From Niebla homalea (taxonomy: Eukaryota; Ascomycota; Lecanoromycetes; Lecanorales; Ramalinaceae), in NCBI GenBank assembly GCA_019925105.1, contig JAHGAU010000039.1, positions 62,001 through 126,000 of the forward strand: a stretch of 64,000 bases of DNA, written 5' to 3'. The stretch's first letter is position 1; the number at the start of each line of letters is the position of its first letter. A program made the position numbers and the translations under genes. The notes beneath the pieces were generated by a model. The model searched no databases and had not been told where the DNA came from. It saw nothing but the letters and a program-made list of their open reading frames with translations. Shown one piece after another: positions 41,572 to 54,229 of this stretch.

Positions 41572-44500
41572 AAGCTTTAATATATATTACTTTTATATTT
41601 ATTTATTTATAATACTATATTTTATTACTTTATTTAAGCTTTAATCTTTATATAACGTATACCTTATTTAAATAATATTTTTTATAAGTTATTAAAGCTC
41701 TTTTATAATAATAATCTTTTATTTTTTTATACTATAGCGGTAATCCTTTTGCGGTAAAATACCTTAAAAGATTATATTTATAGCCCTAAATATATATTAT
41801 TTATTTCTTTAAGTTATAAAGTTAACGCGGTAACGGTAAGCTTCCCTATATCTTAAATTATCCTTTAATAACCCCTTAGGGTACGTAATTTTATCCGGGT
41901 ATATTCCGGGGTAAGTATCGTTTTTTACGATTTACCCCTTTTTTAAAATATTTTTTCAACCTTTTTATTTTATATATTAAATTTATTTTAAAAACGTATT
42001 TTTAGGTTCCTTAGGATTAATAATGGCCTTTTTATAAATAATTAAGAACTCTTTTTATAAATAGTTTAAAGCTTACTTTAAATAACTTAAAAATAAAGCT
42101 ATAAAATTATTAATATTATTAATAAGGCTTTAATTAATATAAGGATATCCTAAGGGTACTTTAAGGTTAAGTACTTTACGGAACCCCTTAAAAAGCTAAT
42201 ATAATAAAGGCTTTATTAAGCCGTTAACGACTTATTTATACGTCGGGATATACTTTAAATTTACTTAATTATCCCTTATAACTTCTTAAAGTTAGTATTA
42301 TTAAATACCTATATACTTAATCCGGGTATAGAATACAGGGTTCTTAATAAAAGCTATAATATTTTGGTTATTTCCGTAAATAATAATAACGGGGAGGTTC
42401 CCGGCTTAATATAGCTTAATTTTATTTAAAAACTATTTAAATTATTAATTAATTACGGTACTTTTTATATTAAATACGTAGCCTATAATAAACCTCCAGA
42501 TTAAGTTTATGGTAAAATCGGAATCGGTATAATTATTAAAAGTTTTTAATTTACTTTTATATATTAATTAAAAATAACGGTAATATAAAAGTAATATAAA
42601 ATTTATTTTATTAACTTTTAATAATACTTAATAAGATTTAAAATATATTAATTAATTATTAAAACGGAATAAGTAATATTTAAATAAGTTTTAAGTATAA
42701 TATATATTAAAGAGCTTATAGTTAATTAATATTTCTTACGGAAAATCGGGTCGGTTTTATAATTTTTAAGTATAAACTTTAATTTATATTTTAACTTTAT
42801 AAAAATATATATAAACGTAATATTTTATTACTTATATTCTTTAATAATTCTTTTTATATAAGTTTTTTAATTAAATCGGAATATTTTATTTTAATGGTTT
42901 CTTATAATTATTATATTTAAATAATAATAAATTAACCTTAAATTAAATATATAGAATTAATTATTAAGTATTTTTTTTAAGGTTATAATACTTTCTTTAA
43001 ATAAGTTAATAATTAAAATATTATTTACGTAAAGAATTATAATTATCTTATTTTCGGGATATATAAATATATAATAATCCGTAAGTATCGGCTTAAATTT
43101 TTATTTCTTTATAAAAGTAAAAAAATAATAATATTATAATTAAAAGGATTATTTTAATCCGTAAAGGATTTTATTAAGTTTATAATATATATTAATACCC
43201 TTTTCTTAATTATAAAATTACTTTATATAAACTTTTTATTTAATTAAATTATATAAAAAGGTTATTTTTATATTTATTTATTTTAGGTTTTAATCGTTAA
43301 CCGTTATTAATATAAAAAGTACTTTATAATTTATAGGTTTAATTATTAAAGTAAAAATTTTATTATAATCGATATTTTCCCGTTATTTATAATTATAGAT
43401 TATTTAATAGGCTTTATACCGAATAATTAAACCGTTATTACCTTTTTTAAGAATATAAACTTATCGTCCCTTTAAAATATTATACTTAAAGGTATTATAT
43501 ATTTAAGTATTAATATTTATATATTATTTTTAATATAAAAATTATATTTATCCTTTTCCGTTAACTATTAATTTATTTTATAATAAATATTTTTTATAAC
43601 TTCTTAATAAGTTTTTAATTTAAATAATTTTAACTTATTCTTAAATAATATTAACGTTAAGTAATAAATATCTTTTTCTTTATTTAAGATAATTATATTA
43701 ATAAAAATAAATAACGGATTTAAGGATATATTTTAAACTTTAAGTATTTAAGAATTTTAAGCTTAAAGTTATTTTAGAGAATATTTTTAATTTCCTTTTA
43801 TAATTTATTAAACTATTATTTATCTTAATCCGAAGGTTATTAAGTTTAAAAATAATTTTTTTATTCTTTAATTAAAAATATATTATTTATAAATATATCG
43901 TTTAAAATATTATCGATAAATATATTATTATGGACTTAATTCTTATAATTCTCCCTTAAAATAGGGATTTATTAAAACTATATATTTTTTTTTAAACGTT
44001 AAATCTTTTCCGCCGGGGTATCCTTATTAAAATTATTTAATAAAGTAATTTTCCGTTCTTTAATATAAATATTAAAAAAACGTTTTACCTTCTTATTAAA
44101 AGTCTGCGTTTAAGGGTTAAAGACTTAATATATCTTAATAGTCTTATTATTATAACTTAAAAATATAAATAAATTAACTTTTTTATTTAAGGAAATCCGG
44201 TATTTTATAATCTTAACTTATATTAATAATTTAATTACTTATAAATATAATAAGTCCGGTTCTTAATTATATTACGCTTAATATAAGGTAATCTTCTTTT
44301 TTAAGTTAAATATAAATTCTTTTATAATAAAGTAATTAATAATTATAACGATTTCTAATTATAAATTTTTAAATAAGTTTATATTATAAATTATTATATA
44401 AGTTTACTCTTTAATTTCCTGGTTAAATTTTTCACTTACGGGATTTTATTTAAAGTTATTTTATATTATTAGTTTATAAATAATACTATAGTTTTTAAAG

Positions 44501-47300
44501 TAATCTTAAAAGTCCTTTAATATATATTTACCCCCATTATTTACCCGTAAATACCTGATTTTCTGGTTAATAGTCTTATATTTAACTTAAAATTACTTAA
44601 ATTTACGGATTACGTCCGATTTATAGATTACCGGGTAAACTTTTAATATATAAATAAAGTTATCCCGGAAAGTAATAAAATATTTAATTATATTAAAGCT
44701 TATTAATTTAATAAACCTTATAACGTTTAAATAAATAAGCTTTAACGGAGTAATCTTTAACTTAAGATATCCCTTATAAAGTTAAAAGGTTATCTTATTA
44801 AAAATATAATATATATATATTACTTTTTTTAAAGGCTTTTCTTACTTTTTTTATTTACGTTTAAGGGATATCTTTATCGATATTATAATTAACTTAACGA
44901 TAAATTAAGGGTTAAAATACCTTATTTTTATATATTAAGTTAATATATCGTTTAATATATTAAATACCGTTATTATTAATTAAAATAATACCTATAGATT
45001 TAATATAAAGAGTTATCCTTACCGGGAGTATATAAATTTACCGGGTTTTTTAATTATTATCTATTTAACCCGGGAAGTTATTATTTTAGATTTATTATTT
45101 AAGAGTTAAGTCTTTAAAAAAAGGTTTATTTTATTATTAAGGGAGTAGATAGAGTTTAAAAATTTAATTATTATTTTCTTTTTATTAATATTATAAGTTA
45201 TCCGGGCGGTATTAATACCGCCCTTATAATTAATTTACGTTAAGTTTAACTTTAAGGATATTATTTAATAAAGCCAGAAATTATTATTTAAAAAAAAATT
45301 TTAATAAAAAAAATATTTATTATAGCCATTATTTAAGATTATTAACTTTTATAAATTAATTAAATTAATAAATATTATTATATATTTAAGCTTAATATTT
45401 ACGTTTATTATATTATAAACTTCCTTTAAAACCGATAAATTTATTAATATAATAATAATAATAACTTCCTTAATTTTTAATTTCTTTAACCCTTAATATA
45501 ACGTCTTAATCCTTTTCTTAAAGTAAAAAACTTAATAGTTATTTTCCGGGTATTTATTATTATAATTTTTTACGGTATAATAATTATACTTTTAATTATT
45601 ATATTTAATAAAAACCTATTTATTATTAACTTTTAAAGCTATTAAATAAAATTATAAAGTAATATTAATATGGGTTATATTAATTTATAATTTTTTATTA
45701 ATAACTTTTAATATAATTTTATTAAAATTAAGAGAATTTTGGCTTAAAATAATTTAATTTTAAGTTAAGTTAATATAAAAATATTATTAATTGTTACCGA
45801 AACTAAATAAGAAAAATTAAATAATTATTAAATTAAAGACCTTATATAACTTATTAATAACTAATATTTTAATAATATACTTACGGAATTTACGGGTAAA
45901 TTAATCGATTATTTTATTTAAACCTTTTATTATTATTTTAAATTCCCGGGTTAACTTAATATATAAACTTAAGTTTTAAAGTTTAAAATACGTAATAATA
46001 ATAATTTAGATTTCTTTAATTATATTTAATATATTTATAAGGTAATATATATTATCTTTATAGCGGATTTTAATAATTATTATAGCTTAAAGTTTATCTT
46101 TAATAATTATAAGCTTATAAAGATTATTAAAGATTAATTAATTTTTAATTTATTAATTTTATAATATTTATTAACGTTATTCAATTAATAAAGGAATTGA
46201 GTTAAAAAAAAATTCTTAAAAGAAAAGTTTTTTATTTTAAAGGTTATTTTTAATAAAAAAATAAAAACTTAAGGTCTTTAAATTAATACTTATATATAAA
46301 GAAATACTAATTATTTAATTAAATTTAAACTTAAAATTAAAATTAAATAAAAAGTTTAATAAGTTTTTTAATTCCGAAGATTTTAATTTTAATTAATACT
46401 TAATTAATAAATCGTTTAAAAATAAGGGATATTCCGTATTAAATAATGGGATTTAACTTTTTACCTTTAAATAAAGGCTAAAGATTAACTTATTAAACGG
46501 TAATATTAAAGGTTTTTTTTAAATATTTTTAAGTTAAAACTATTATAAGATTTTAACGTAAATAAAAATAAATACTCTTTATTTATATTTTTAGTTACCT
46601 TTTAAGTAATTCTTTAATATTTTTTCCGAAGGTTTCTTAAATAAAAACGGAAGAATTTACTTTTAATTTAATAATAAAAAATAATAAAAGGATTTCCGTA
46701 TTAATAAAATAAAATAATAATATACTTAAAGATTTTAATAATAAAGCTTAAATTTTAAATAAAATTTAATTTATTTTAATTAATAATAAATTAAAACTTT
46801 ACGGATATTTAGGTTATTTTTATATTTTTTTAAAAATTATTCGCCCCCCTTACGTTTAATATAATACGGAGAGTTAATTTTTATATTTAATTATTATTCT
46901 TTATTTTAAAAATTATAATCTTTATTTATAATTACTTTATCCTTAAACTTCCGGGCGTTAATTAAATTAAATAACCTTCCGGGTTAATTATAATATAAAA
47001 AATTTAATAATTAATTTTTAACCTCCTTTTTTAAAATATAAAATCTCGGTTTAAATAAATAAACTTCCTTCTTTTTAAATTTAATCCTTAAAGATAATTT
47101 CAATTAAATAATTTTAAAAGTAAAATTAAGTCGTATTTTTACTTATATAATTAAAGTTACCGTCTTAAAAATAAAAGTTTATTTTAAATAAGATTTTTTA
47201 TTATAAAAAGTAAAATTTTAAAGTTTTCTTAACTTTATAATATTCTATAATTTTTATAAAAGGTCTTAATTAAGTAATTTTAACGGTAAAATAGGGTTAA
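41572..47300 (-). pseudogene. Copia B gag-pol remnant
   Basis: Minus strand. The RT near 43000-43350 reads VYIKQFYN, then YKLNKILYGLK, then KPILTDYYIFIYPENKIIII and LYVNNILI, which is the copia 'KLxKALYGLKQ ... YVDDIL' series with Asp now Asn. The RNase H side lies left and the integrase region at roughly 44300-45200. Gag occupies the right third. There are no open frames, and stops are at former Gln and Trp codons. Confidence 0.82.
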
Positions 47301-47783
47301 AAATCCTTTAAATTATAAAGAGAGTTTAAATTAAGTAGAGATTTCTCGTTATAATTATAAGGTTTTAAGGGTTTAAACTTTAAAAAATTTAATTAAGATT
47401 AAAATTTTTTAATTAAAACTTTTATTAAGGCTCCGCTTAACGCTTTATATTATAGAGCCAAAATTTTTATATATAGCCGGTTTCCGGCATATAAATACCG
47501 GCGTATAATTAACTTATAAGGCTAAGAAATAAGTATTTATATTTTTTAATTAATAAATATATATACCCCGGTAATAATAAGGTTAAGGTATCTTATTCTT
47601 ATAGAATTTTAGATTATTAAGTTATTAATTAACTTTATAGTTTAAAGATCGTAATTTAATAATATTCTTAAGTAGAATATTTTTATTTTTTAAATATATT
47701 TTATATAGTAAAATCTCTATATTTTAATTATAAAATTAAATAAGAAAAAAAGGTATCTTTATAGGGTATCGTTATTGCGAGGC
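47301..47783 (-). other. Copia B untranslated leader
   Basis: Reverse complement of the copia A leader 33511-33975 in its right part. No gene is seen. Confidence 0.6.
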
Positions 47784-47796
47784 CGGGCTTATAACC
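47784..47796 (-). promoter_or_regulatory. Primer-binding site of copia B (half initiator tRNA-Met type)
   Basis: The minus strand reads GGTTATAAGCCCG next to the 5' LTR, identical to the site in copia A. Confidence 0.75.
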
Positions 47797-47948
47797 TCTT
47801 AAAATATAAGGTATAAGTTACTTAATTATTCTCTATATATAAAAGTACAATTAAGTACTCCTAAATCCCGGTTACCCCAATCAGGTCTAACTTCGGATCA
47901 TATCTAATCTACCCGAGTGCCGGGTAACTGATGTGAGTACTTTCAATA
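47797..47948 (-). repeat. 5' LTR of copia B
   Basis: 152 bp; ends GAGTACTTTCAATA on the plus strand, the RIPed form of TTTCAACA. It keeps CA/TG in its outer half (for example CGGGTAACTGATGTGAGT). Confidence 0.9.
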
Positions 47949-47953
47949 AACTT

Positions 47954-48693
47954 ATCCCCGCTTTTTTCTTTAAAGCTTCCCCCGTTATTTCCTTATTTTA
48001 TATATATCCTTTTTATCTTTTTTCACCTTTATCCGCCGGTACCCTTATTATTGCCTTTTAAGCTCCGCGTAGCCTCTTTAACTCCCTTAAATTTCTCCCC
48101 GTATTTACGTAAAAGTCTTTTATTCTTTATAACCCGATTTATAGTATTGACTAGGTTTTTAATATAATATTTTTTTATATAATTATAAAAAAAATTTCCA
48201 GTGTTTTTACCGCTTCCTCCTTTATTACTTTTCCCTTACGTATTTAACGGCTACTTTTTTTTATAACTTATTCCTATTTACTTAATATTTCCCTATTTTC
48301 CCTTAACTTTCTTTTAATTTATATATATTTAATAAAATTTTTTACGCCTCCGTTTACCCCCTATCCGTCCTTACGTACCGTTTTTACTTCCTCCGCTTTT
48401 TATTTATTATTCTTAATAATAATACCTTTATACGTTATATATATCCTTTTACGCATATCTTATTAATTATAGGCTCCTTATTCGATTTAAGGCCTTTTTA
48501 TTTTATATTTATTGCGTTATTTATATAACTTATTACCGTTCTTATTAATTTAAGCCGTTTACCCTTCCTTCCCTTTTACTTTTACTATTATTCTGCTTCC
48601 GCTTATCGTATTTAAGGTATTGTCCTTACTGTTACTTGAGCTATGCACGCGTATATCGTTTCTGACCTCTGGGGTCCCGTTATTCGTCGCCAT
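47954..48693 (-). pseudogene. LINE-2 ORF1 remnant, N-terminal part with intact start
   Basis: The minus-strand ATG at 48693-48691 begins MATNNGTPEVRNDIRVHSSS, then SNSKDN, and stays open for about 45 codons before the first RIP stop. The 5' end is thus far less mutated than the rest. It is followed by a Lys/Glu-rich gag-like region up to copia B. Only about 14 bp separate the start codon from the target duplication at 48708. The start is chosen because the frame is continuous and RIP damage increases downstream. Confidence 0.65.
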
Positions 48694-48707
48694 TTCCTTA
48701 ATTTCGT

Positions 48708-49080
48708 TTACCCTATATTAATTATAAGAAAATTAAAGCTTCCGTTGCCGGAAGTCTAATTAAGAAAAGGCCTTATTAATTATCCTTTAACTCTTAATTT
48801 TCTCCGATTCCTTTCCGATTAAATATAAGTTAATATAATATATTTTCTATTTAAATAATAAAGAATTACCGACGGTAAAACGCTTATAATTTTTCTTAAA
48901 TTATAATAATTTAAAACGGTATTTCTATTAAAAGTATTTCCGTTATTATCCGGATAAATAGTTAATCGCTTATTTTTATTTAAAATATAACGTTAATATA
49001 AATAATAAAGTTTATTTATAAAATTATATAAAAGTAACGTATAAAACCGTTACTTAACCTTCTTAAAAATGATTTTCACG
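48708..49080 (+). pseudogene. DUF3435 recombinase remnant, C-terminal zinc-finger part
   Basis: Continuation of the gene broken at 36388, starting inside the duplicated TTACCCTATATT. Around 48820-49050 it reads FYLNNKELPTVKRL, then LKRYFYQKYFRYYP, then YNVNINNKVYLQNYIKVTYKT. This has the spacing of the C2H2 zinc fingers at the C-terminus of many DUF3435 proteins (C..C ... L.RH....H ... CPHP.C ... HL.NH....H), with Cys and His turned to Tyr by RIP. The two halves together are about 2.3 kb, a normal captain length. Confidence 0.72.
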
Positions 49081-49699
49081 TAGTTACTCTTACGTTTACT
49101 TTACGTAAAGCCTCTTTTAACGGGCTTAATTTTAAGTTTATAATATTATTTAAATTTATAGATAATTTTATCTTAGTTTTAAAAAACTATAATAATGCTA
49201 AAGAATTATTATTAACTTTTATAGTTACTATAATATATAAGTTTAGAAACGGTTACTACCCCCGGTTAATACCCTCGGTTTAACCATTCGACTTCTTTAA
49301 TTAATAAGTAAAAACCTTATACGTATTATACGATTAAAACGATATAGTTTAAAGTTATATAACGATAAGATTTATAGTTAATACGGCTTAGCTTCTTATA
49401 AACAGCCTTATAAGGTTAACCGTAATAAATATAACGATTTAAGTATTTTATACTGCCTATCTTACGTAATTTAAATATATCTCCCTTTATTAATTTTAAA
49501 TTCATCTTAAATACATTTTCTTTATATTTATTAAGAATTAAAATTTTATTTAAATTAAAAAGCTTTTAAAGTTTAATTATAATTATTTAACGTTAATAAA
49601 TATAAGTAAAAACTTTATTCCGTTTAAAAAGATTAATAGTATTTAACGGATTCTTATATACTTTACTTTTAAAGCCCGTATTTTATCGTTATTACTATT
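49081..49699. other. Spacer between recombinase and NLR, no gene recognised
   Basis: RIPed sequence with a few RIP-spared patches (near 49250-49290). It probably contains the recombinase terminator and NLR promoter, but no motif is clear. Confidence 0.4.
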
Positions 49700-52600
49700 T
49701 TTATCATTTCAATCGAATTAAATTATTACGTTATTAATAATATAAATTATAAATTTATAATTTATTTAAAAGGTATCCTTTAATATAATATTAACCGGGC
49801 CGGTCCCTTATAATTTATTAACCGTTAAAACTACCCCCTTATTATTATTATAAACGACTTTAAACCGAAATTTTCTTTATAACGTACTTAAACGATTCTT
49901 AAATAATAATTAAATAACCCTTTAAGATTATATATTTAATAACGTTAACGATATCGATTTAACGCTTAAATAAATTTTAACCGCGGTAAAAGAAAAGTAA
50001 TGATATTATATTAAAAAGAGGTAAACGTTTATATTAACAAGGTAAACCGTCGTTATAAAAAAAGAAATTAATAAGGTAATCGGTTAATTAAACCGATTTA
50101 CGGCCGTTAAAAATATAATAATTAATATTAACCCCGTATATATAAGCTTATTATAAGTTAATATTCGTTTTTTACTTAAGATAAAAGCTTACGCTTTTAA
50201 ATAAATTATATAAAGATTTTACGCTTTAATTAATAAGTTACCGTATTTAAGGTAAATTAAATAACGTCGTTATTTATTGAATATAAAATTATTTTATATA
50301 TAATAAATTAACTTAAGGCGTATACTAAGCTTCTTTATTAATTATTAACGATATTAACCTAAATTAACTTAAAAATAGTTATAATAGAACTATATACTTA
50401 TATTCTTAAATTCCTAACTTACGTTATTCGGATCTATTAGACTTTAATATCCTACTGTATACTTTATACCTTTTAAATAATAGGCAATATTATAAATTTT
50501 AATAAAACTTATAATGAGCTCCAAGTTAAGGTCGAAATTAAGGTAAATAATTATGACTATATACTTAACGCTTAAGATTAAGAATATATCGGAAAATTAA
50601 AATAAGATTTATAGATAATACTTAAAGAGTTCCAATAGTCTTATCGGCTTTAAGAATCGTTAAATTAATTAAAAATTAAGATTAACTTAAATAAATTACT
50701 ATATATAAAAGGAGTACTATATAATTCCTATAAATATAATTATATTACTTGCTATCCTATTACCCGGGTTAATTTACTTTATAAAATTTACGATTAAGCT
50801 TAATATCTTATTAATAAAAGTATTTTTTAATTAAGCGGTTAAACGGGTATTAATAAATTAATAATTTCTTAAACCGTAATTAAGTAAGTCGCCGGTTAAG
50901 GTAGCCTTAATAATCTTAATTTTAATATTAACTTTTTTTTTAAACGTAATAAAGGTAATCGCGGCTTAACATTATAATTCTTTCTTATTATTACGCGTAA
51001 ACTTATATTAAAGATACCGGGGTTTAATATTTTAATTATAAAGGTAATTATTTAGGATTTATCTATTTATAATAAAGCGTTAAATGAATAATTTAATAAG
51101 TTAATTTATTAACCGTTATGTTAAATATAATTTACTATAAATAATCCTTTTACCTTTATCGTAATCGTTAATACCTTAGATAAATATAAGAAAAAACGGG
51201 ACGTAAAAGCGATTATTAACTTATAATTTCAATTAATCCTTCTTATTATTATCCGTCTTAAACTATTCCTTATAAGCCGGCCCGAATTGCTTATTTAACT
51301 AGGATTTAAAATAATATCTATAGTCAATTATCAGGACATAGTTCTTTAAAATATAGTTCCTTATATAATAATATAGTATAATATCCTTATTTATTTAAAG
51401 GATGTATTTAAAGAAATTCGTAGTTCCTATGACTTGGATTAAGACTAACTTAATAACGGTAGACTTTAAGTTCTAGTTAACATAACTATCCCCCTATTTA
51501 TCGTTACCGTTACTATATATCGCTTTATCGGCGACTCTAAATAAGACTTTTAAGAAAGATTAGAGAAGATTTTATAATTTTTAGGCTTTAAGAAGTTAAA
51601 ACAGATAATATAGATATATTTACCGGTTTTAACTTAGTTATCGGTACGATTAAACGATCTAGATAATAAGGATAAGTTATATTAAGAGTTTTATACGATT
51701 ATCGGATCTCTTATTTTACTCGCCGAATTACTTTCTAGATAGTCCTTAGCGGACCTTCTGAATATCTCTTTAAATTTGATTAAGTTCCGTGTCCGATTAC
51801 TAAATTCTATATTACGTATTCTTACTGATTTAAATACATTAATTCGCACCCTTTATTTATCATTTAGTGAATTTCTATTAAATAATTAGCTTCAGTAGGA
51901 ACCGTTTAGAATTAACGGTTAAGCTACATATAATACGTTATGCTTTAAATACTTAAAATTGCTATCTAAACCTAAAGGCTTATAGGAGAATTTATATAAG
52001 CTTAAGTATCCTAATAAACCATAATAAAAGATTAATTAAATTACGATTAATTATCGCCTTTCATCTATATTTTAATATGTATATCGGTACTGGATTTAGT
52101 ATATATAATATAGTAAGGTCGAGATTTATAATTAAAACGACGTACTTATATTGTTATAAAAGCACTTCTTCTATTAATTAAAAGCTACAAGCTTAATAAA
52201 TAAACTCATTAAAGTTATTAAATAATTATGCGTATTATAATTACTTATATTAATAAGTGGGTATTAAATAGGGACCTTTAGAGTGAAAATTAACTTCTAA
52301 TATATCTTAAGGTAGTTAAAGAATTCATCTTATCTATTAAACTTTATTTAAGACGCGTAATAAGTTATCTTAATTAACCAATATATTGTTAACTTTATAC
52401 CGCTTTAAATTTATTCGTTAACGATAATTTTTATATTATAAACCAGCGTAATAAGAAATGTCTATAGTCGAGTTCTATTATGGATATAGATATGCCCGAT
52501 TACTTTATTAATGTGGAGTCTGGAGCTATAAAAGCTCGAAAGATATATTAAAAGTATTACTATAGTAGCATTCTCATAGAACGGCTTATTACTCGCTTTA

Positions 52601-53960
52601 ATATTAAATAATCGGATTATCCGATTATAGAACCCGATAACAGGTTAAGAAATATAGAAGCTTAAAGGATATATTAATAAAGTTAATATAATAATATTCT
52701 TATAGGACGGTTTATTACTCGCTTTAATATTAAATAATTAAACTATCCGATTATAGAACTTAATAATAAGTTAAGAAATATAAAAGCTTAAAAAATATAT
52801 TAATAAAGTTAATATAATAATATTTTCATAAAATAATTTATTACTCGCTTTAATATTAAATAATCGGATTATTTAATTATAAAACCCGATAATAAGTTAA
52901 GAAGTATAGAAGTTTAAGGGATATATTAATTTTATCATTATAATAATATTCTTATAGGACGGTTTATTACTCGTTTTAATATTAAATAATCGGACTATTT
53001 AATTATGGAACTTAATAATAAGTTAAGAAGTATAAAAGCTCGAGGGATATATTAATAAGGTTAATATAATAATATTCTTATAGGACGGCTTAATACTCGC
53101 TTTAATATTAAATAATCAGACTATCCGATTATATAACCCGATAATAAGTTAAGAAGTATAAAAGCTCAAAAGATATATTAATTTTATTACTATAATAATA
53201 TTCTTATAAAACGGCTTATTATTTACTTTAATATTAAATAATTAGATTATCCGATTATAAAACCTGATAATAAGTTAAGAAGTATAGAAACTTAAAGGAT
53301 ATATTAATAGGGTTAATATAATAATATTCTTATAGGATAACTTATTATTTATTTTAATATTAATAGATTAAATTATCCGATTATAAAACCTAATAATAAA
53401 TTAAGAAATATAAAAGCTTAAAAAATGTACTTATTAAATTAATATAATAATATTCTTATAAAACGGTTTATTGCTCGCTTTAATATTATATAATTAAACT
53501 ATCCGATTATAGAACTTAATAATAAATTAAGAAGTATAGAAGCTTAAGGGATATATTAATTTTATTATTATAATAATATTCTCGTAAAACGGTTTATTAC
53601 TTACTTCAATATTATATAATCGGATTATCCGACTATAGAACCCGATAATAGGTTAAGAAATATAAAAGTTTAAAGATCTAAAATATATTAGAACGCTTAA
53701 ATTTATGAATAATAATAAGATTCTATATATTAACGCTAAAATTATAAATATTAAAAAACATCCTATTTTTATTTTAATAATTAAGTTTTCTTTAAATTAA
53801 ACGTTAATTATAAAAGATAATTGGATTTAATAAGATAATTATAATTTTCTTTAATTTCTATAAGAATATCGGAGCGGTCTTTTAACTTTTTATAATAATA
53901 CTTTCGTAATTAATTTATATTTAAGTTAAATTAATATCTTAAAAATTAATAATTTTTAAA
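49700..53960 (+). pseudogene. NACHT-WD40 NLR (HET-E/NWD-type) pseudogene
   Basis: NOD-like receptor of the fungal STAND class, which senses non-self and triggers heterokaryon-incompatibility-type responses. An N-terminal NACHT_N-like domain (about 49850-50420) precedes the NACHT NTPase. The P-loop at about 50840-50862 reads TGINKLIIS where AGTGKSTIS is usual. Walker B near 51155-51185 reads VIVNTLDKYKK. Then come SRPELLI (about 51270) and YLSFSEFLL near 51855-51885. WD40 repeats fill about 52440-53690. A typical NLR C-terminal tail (IIKDNWI, then SGLLTFYNNTFVI) ends near 53960. The length, about 1400 codons, is normal. Every disruption can be explained by C-to-T or G-to-A change. Confidence 0.85.
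52440..53695 (+). repeat. WD40 repeat array of the NLR: units of exactly 126 bp
   Basis: The anchor ACGG(C/T)TTATTACTCGC or its RIPed form recurs at 52581, 52707, 52833, 52959, 53085, 53211, 53337, 53463 and 53589, exactly 126 bp apart (42 codons). In the coding frame each unit reads like NGLLLALILNNRIIRL, then (W)NPITG, then KLKG, then VNIIIF: the WD40 consensus with TGG(Trp) now TAG. A more divergent unit precedes the first anchor. Units remain close to identical apart from RIP changes, as in HET-D/E/R-type NLRs whose WD repeats are homogenised within the gene. Confidence 0.88.
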
Positions 53961-54229
53961 ATAATTTTATCTTATAATCAGACCGTTTTATCGGTTAATA
54001 TAAAGATAAAAAGTTAATTATTAAGGGAAAATACTATTACGTTAACCCTTACTTATATAACCCTTAAGCGTTTATAATAATAGCTTTAAATCTTTTACTT
54101 TATCGGTAATCTATATATTTAGCTTATTATCTTTTTTTAAAATAGCCGTAAAATTAAAGTTTATTATAAAATAAATATTAATATTAAATAATAAATTTAT
54201 AAGGGCGTTTTATCGATAATCTATTAATT

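Larger units (their letters stand above)
41411..47948 (-). mobile_element. Complete Ty1/Copia B, 152-bp-LTR family
   Basis: 6538-bp element on the minus strand with two 152-bp LTRs and an AACTT duplication, inserted in ORF1 of LINE-2. Gag is to the right (about 46000-47300), integrase in the middle, then RT (about 43000-43350) and RNase H (about 41600-42700) to the left. A purine tract adjoins the 3' LTR and a half-tRNA primer site adjoins the 5' LTR. It is the same family as copia A, in inverted orientation. Confidence 0.92.
36389..48707 (-). mobile_element. Full-length Tad-like LINE (LINE-2), split by copia B, RIP-degraded
   Basis: Same family as LINE-1, in opposite orientation. The 3' tail is at 36389-36410, ORF2 at about 36900-40700, ORF1 at about 40900-41410 and 47954-48693, and the 5' end at about 48707. 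Without copia B and its duplicated 5 bp it is about 5.8 kb. A 12-bp target duplication flanks it. The 5' end is only about 14 bp from the ORF1 start codon. A 71-codon plus-strand open stretch at 36391-36606 is antisense to the 3' region and is a shadow. Confidence 0.88.

Noticed and set aside
33346..47948. Copia A and copia B LTRs taken as the two ends of one element
   Set aside because: They are in inverted orientation, and copia B has its own second LTR at 41411 with a matching AACTT duplication, so they are two separate elements.
52440..53695. 126-bp tandem array considered as non-coding satellite or TPR array
   Set aside because: The frame with G..LLA, IRL(W)NPITG and KL.GH-type motifs matches WD40, and it continues directly from a NACHT domain. 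The other frames give no repeat family.
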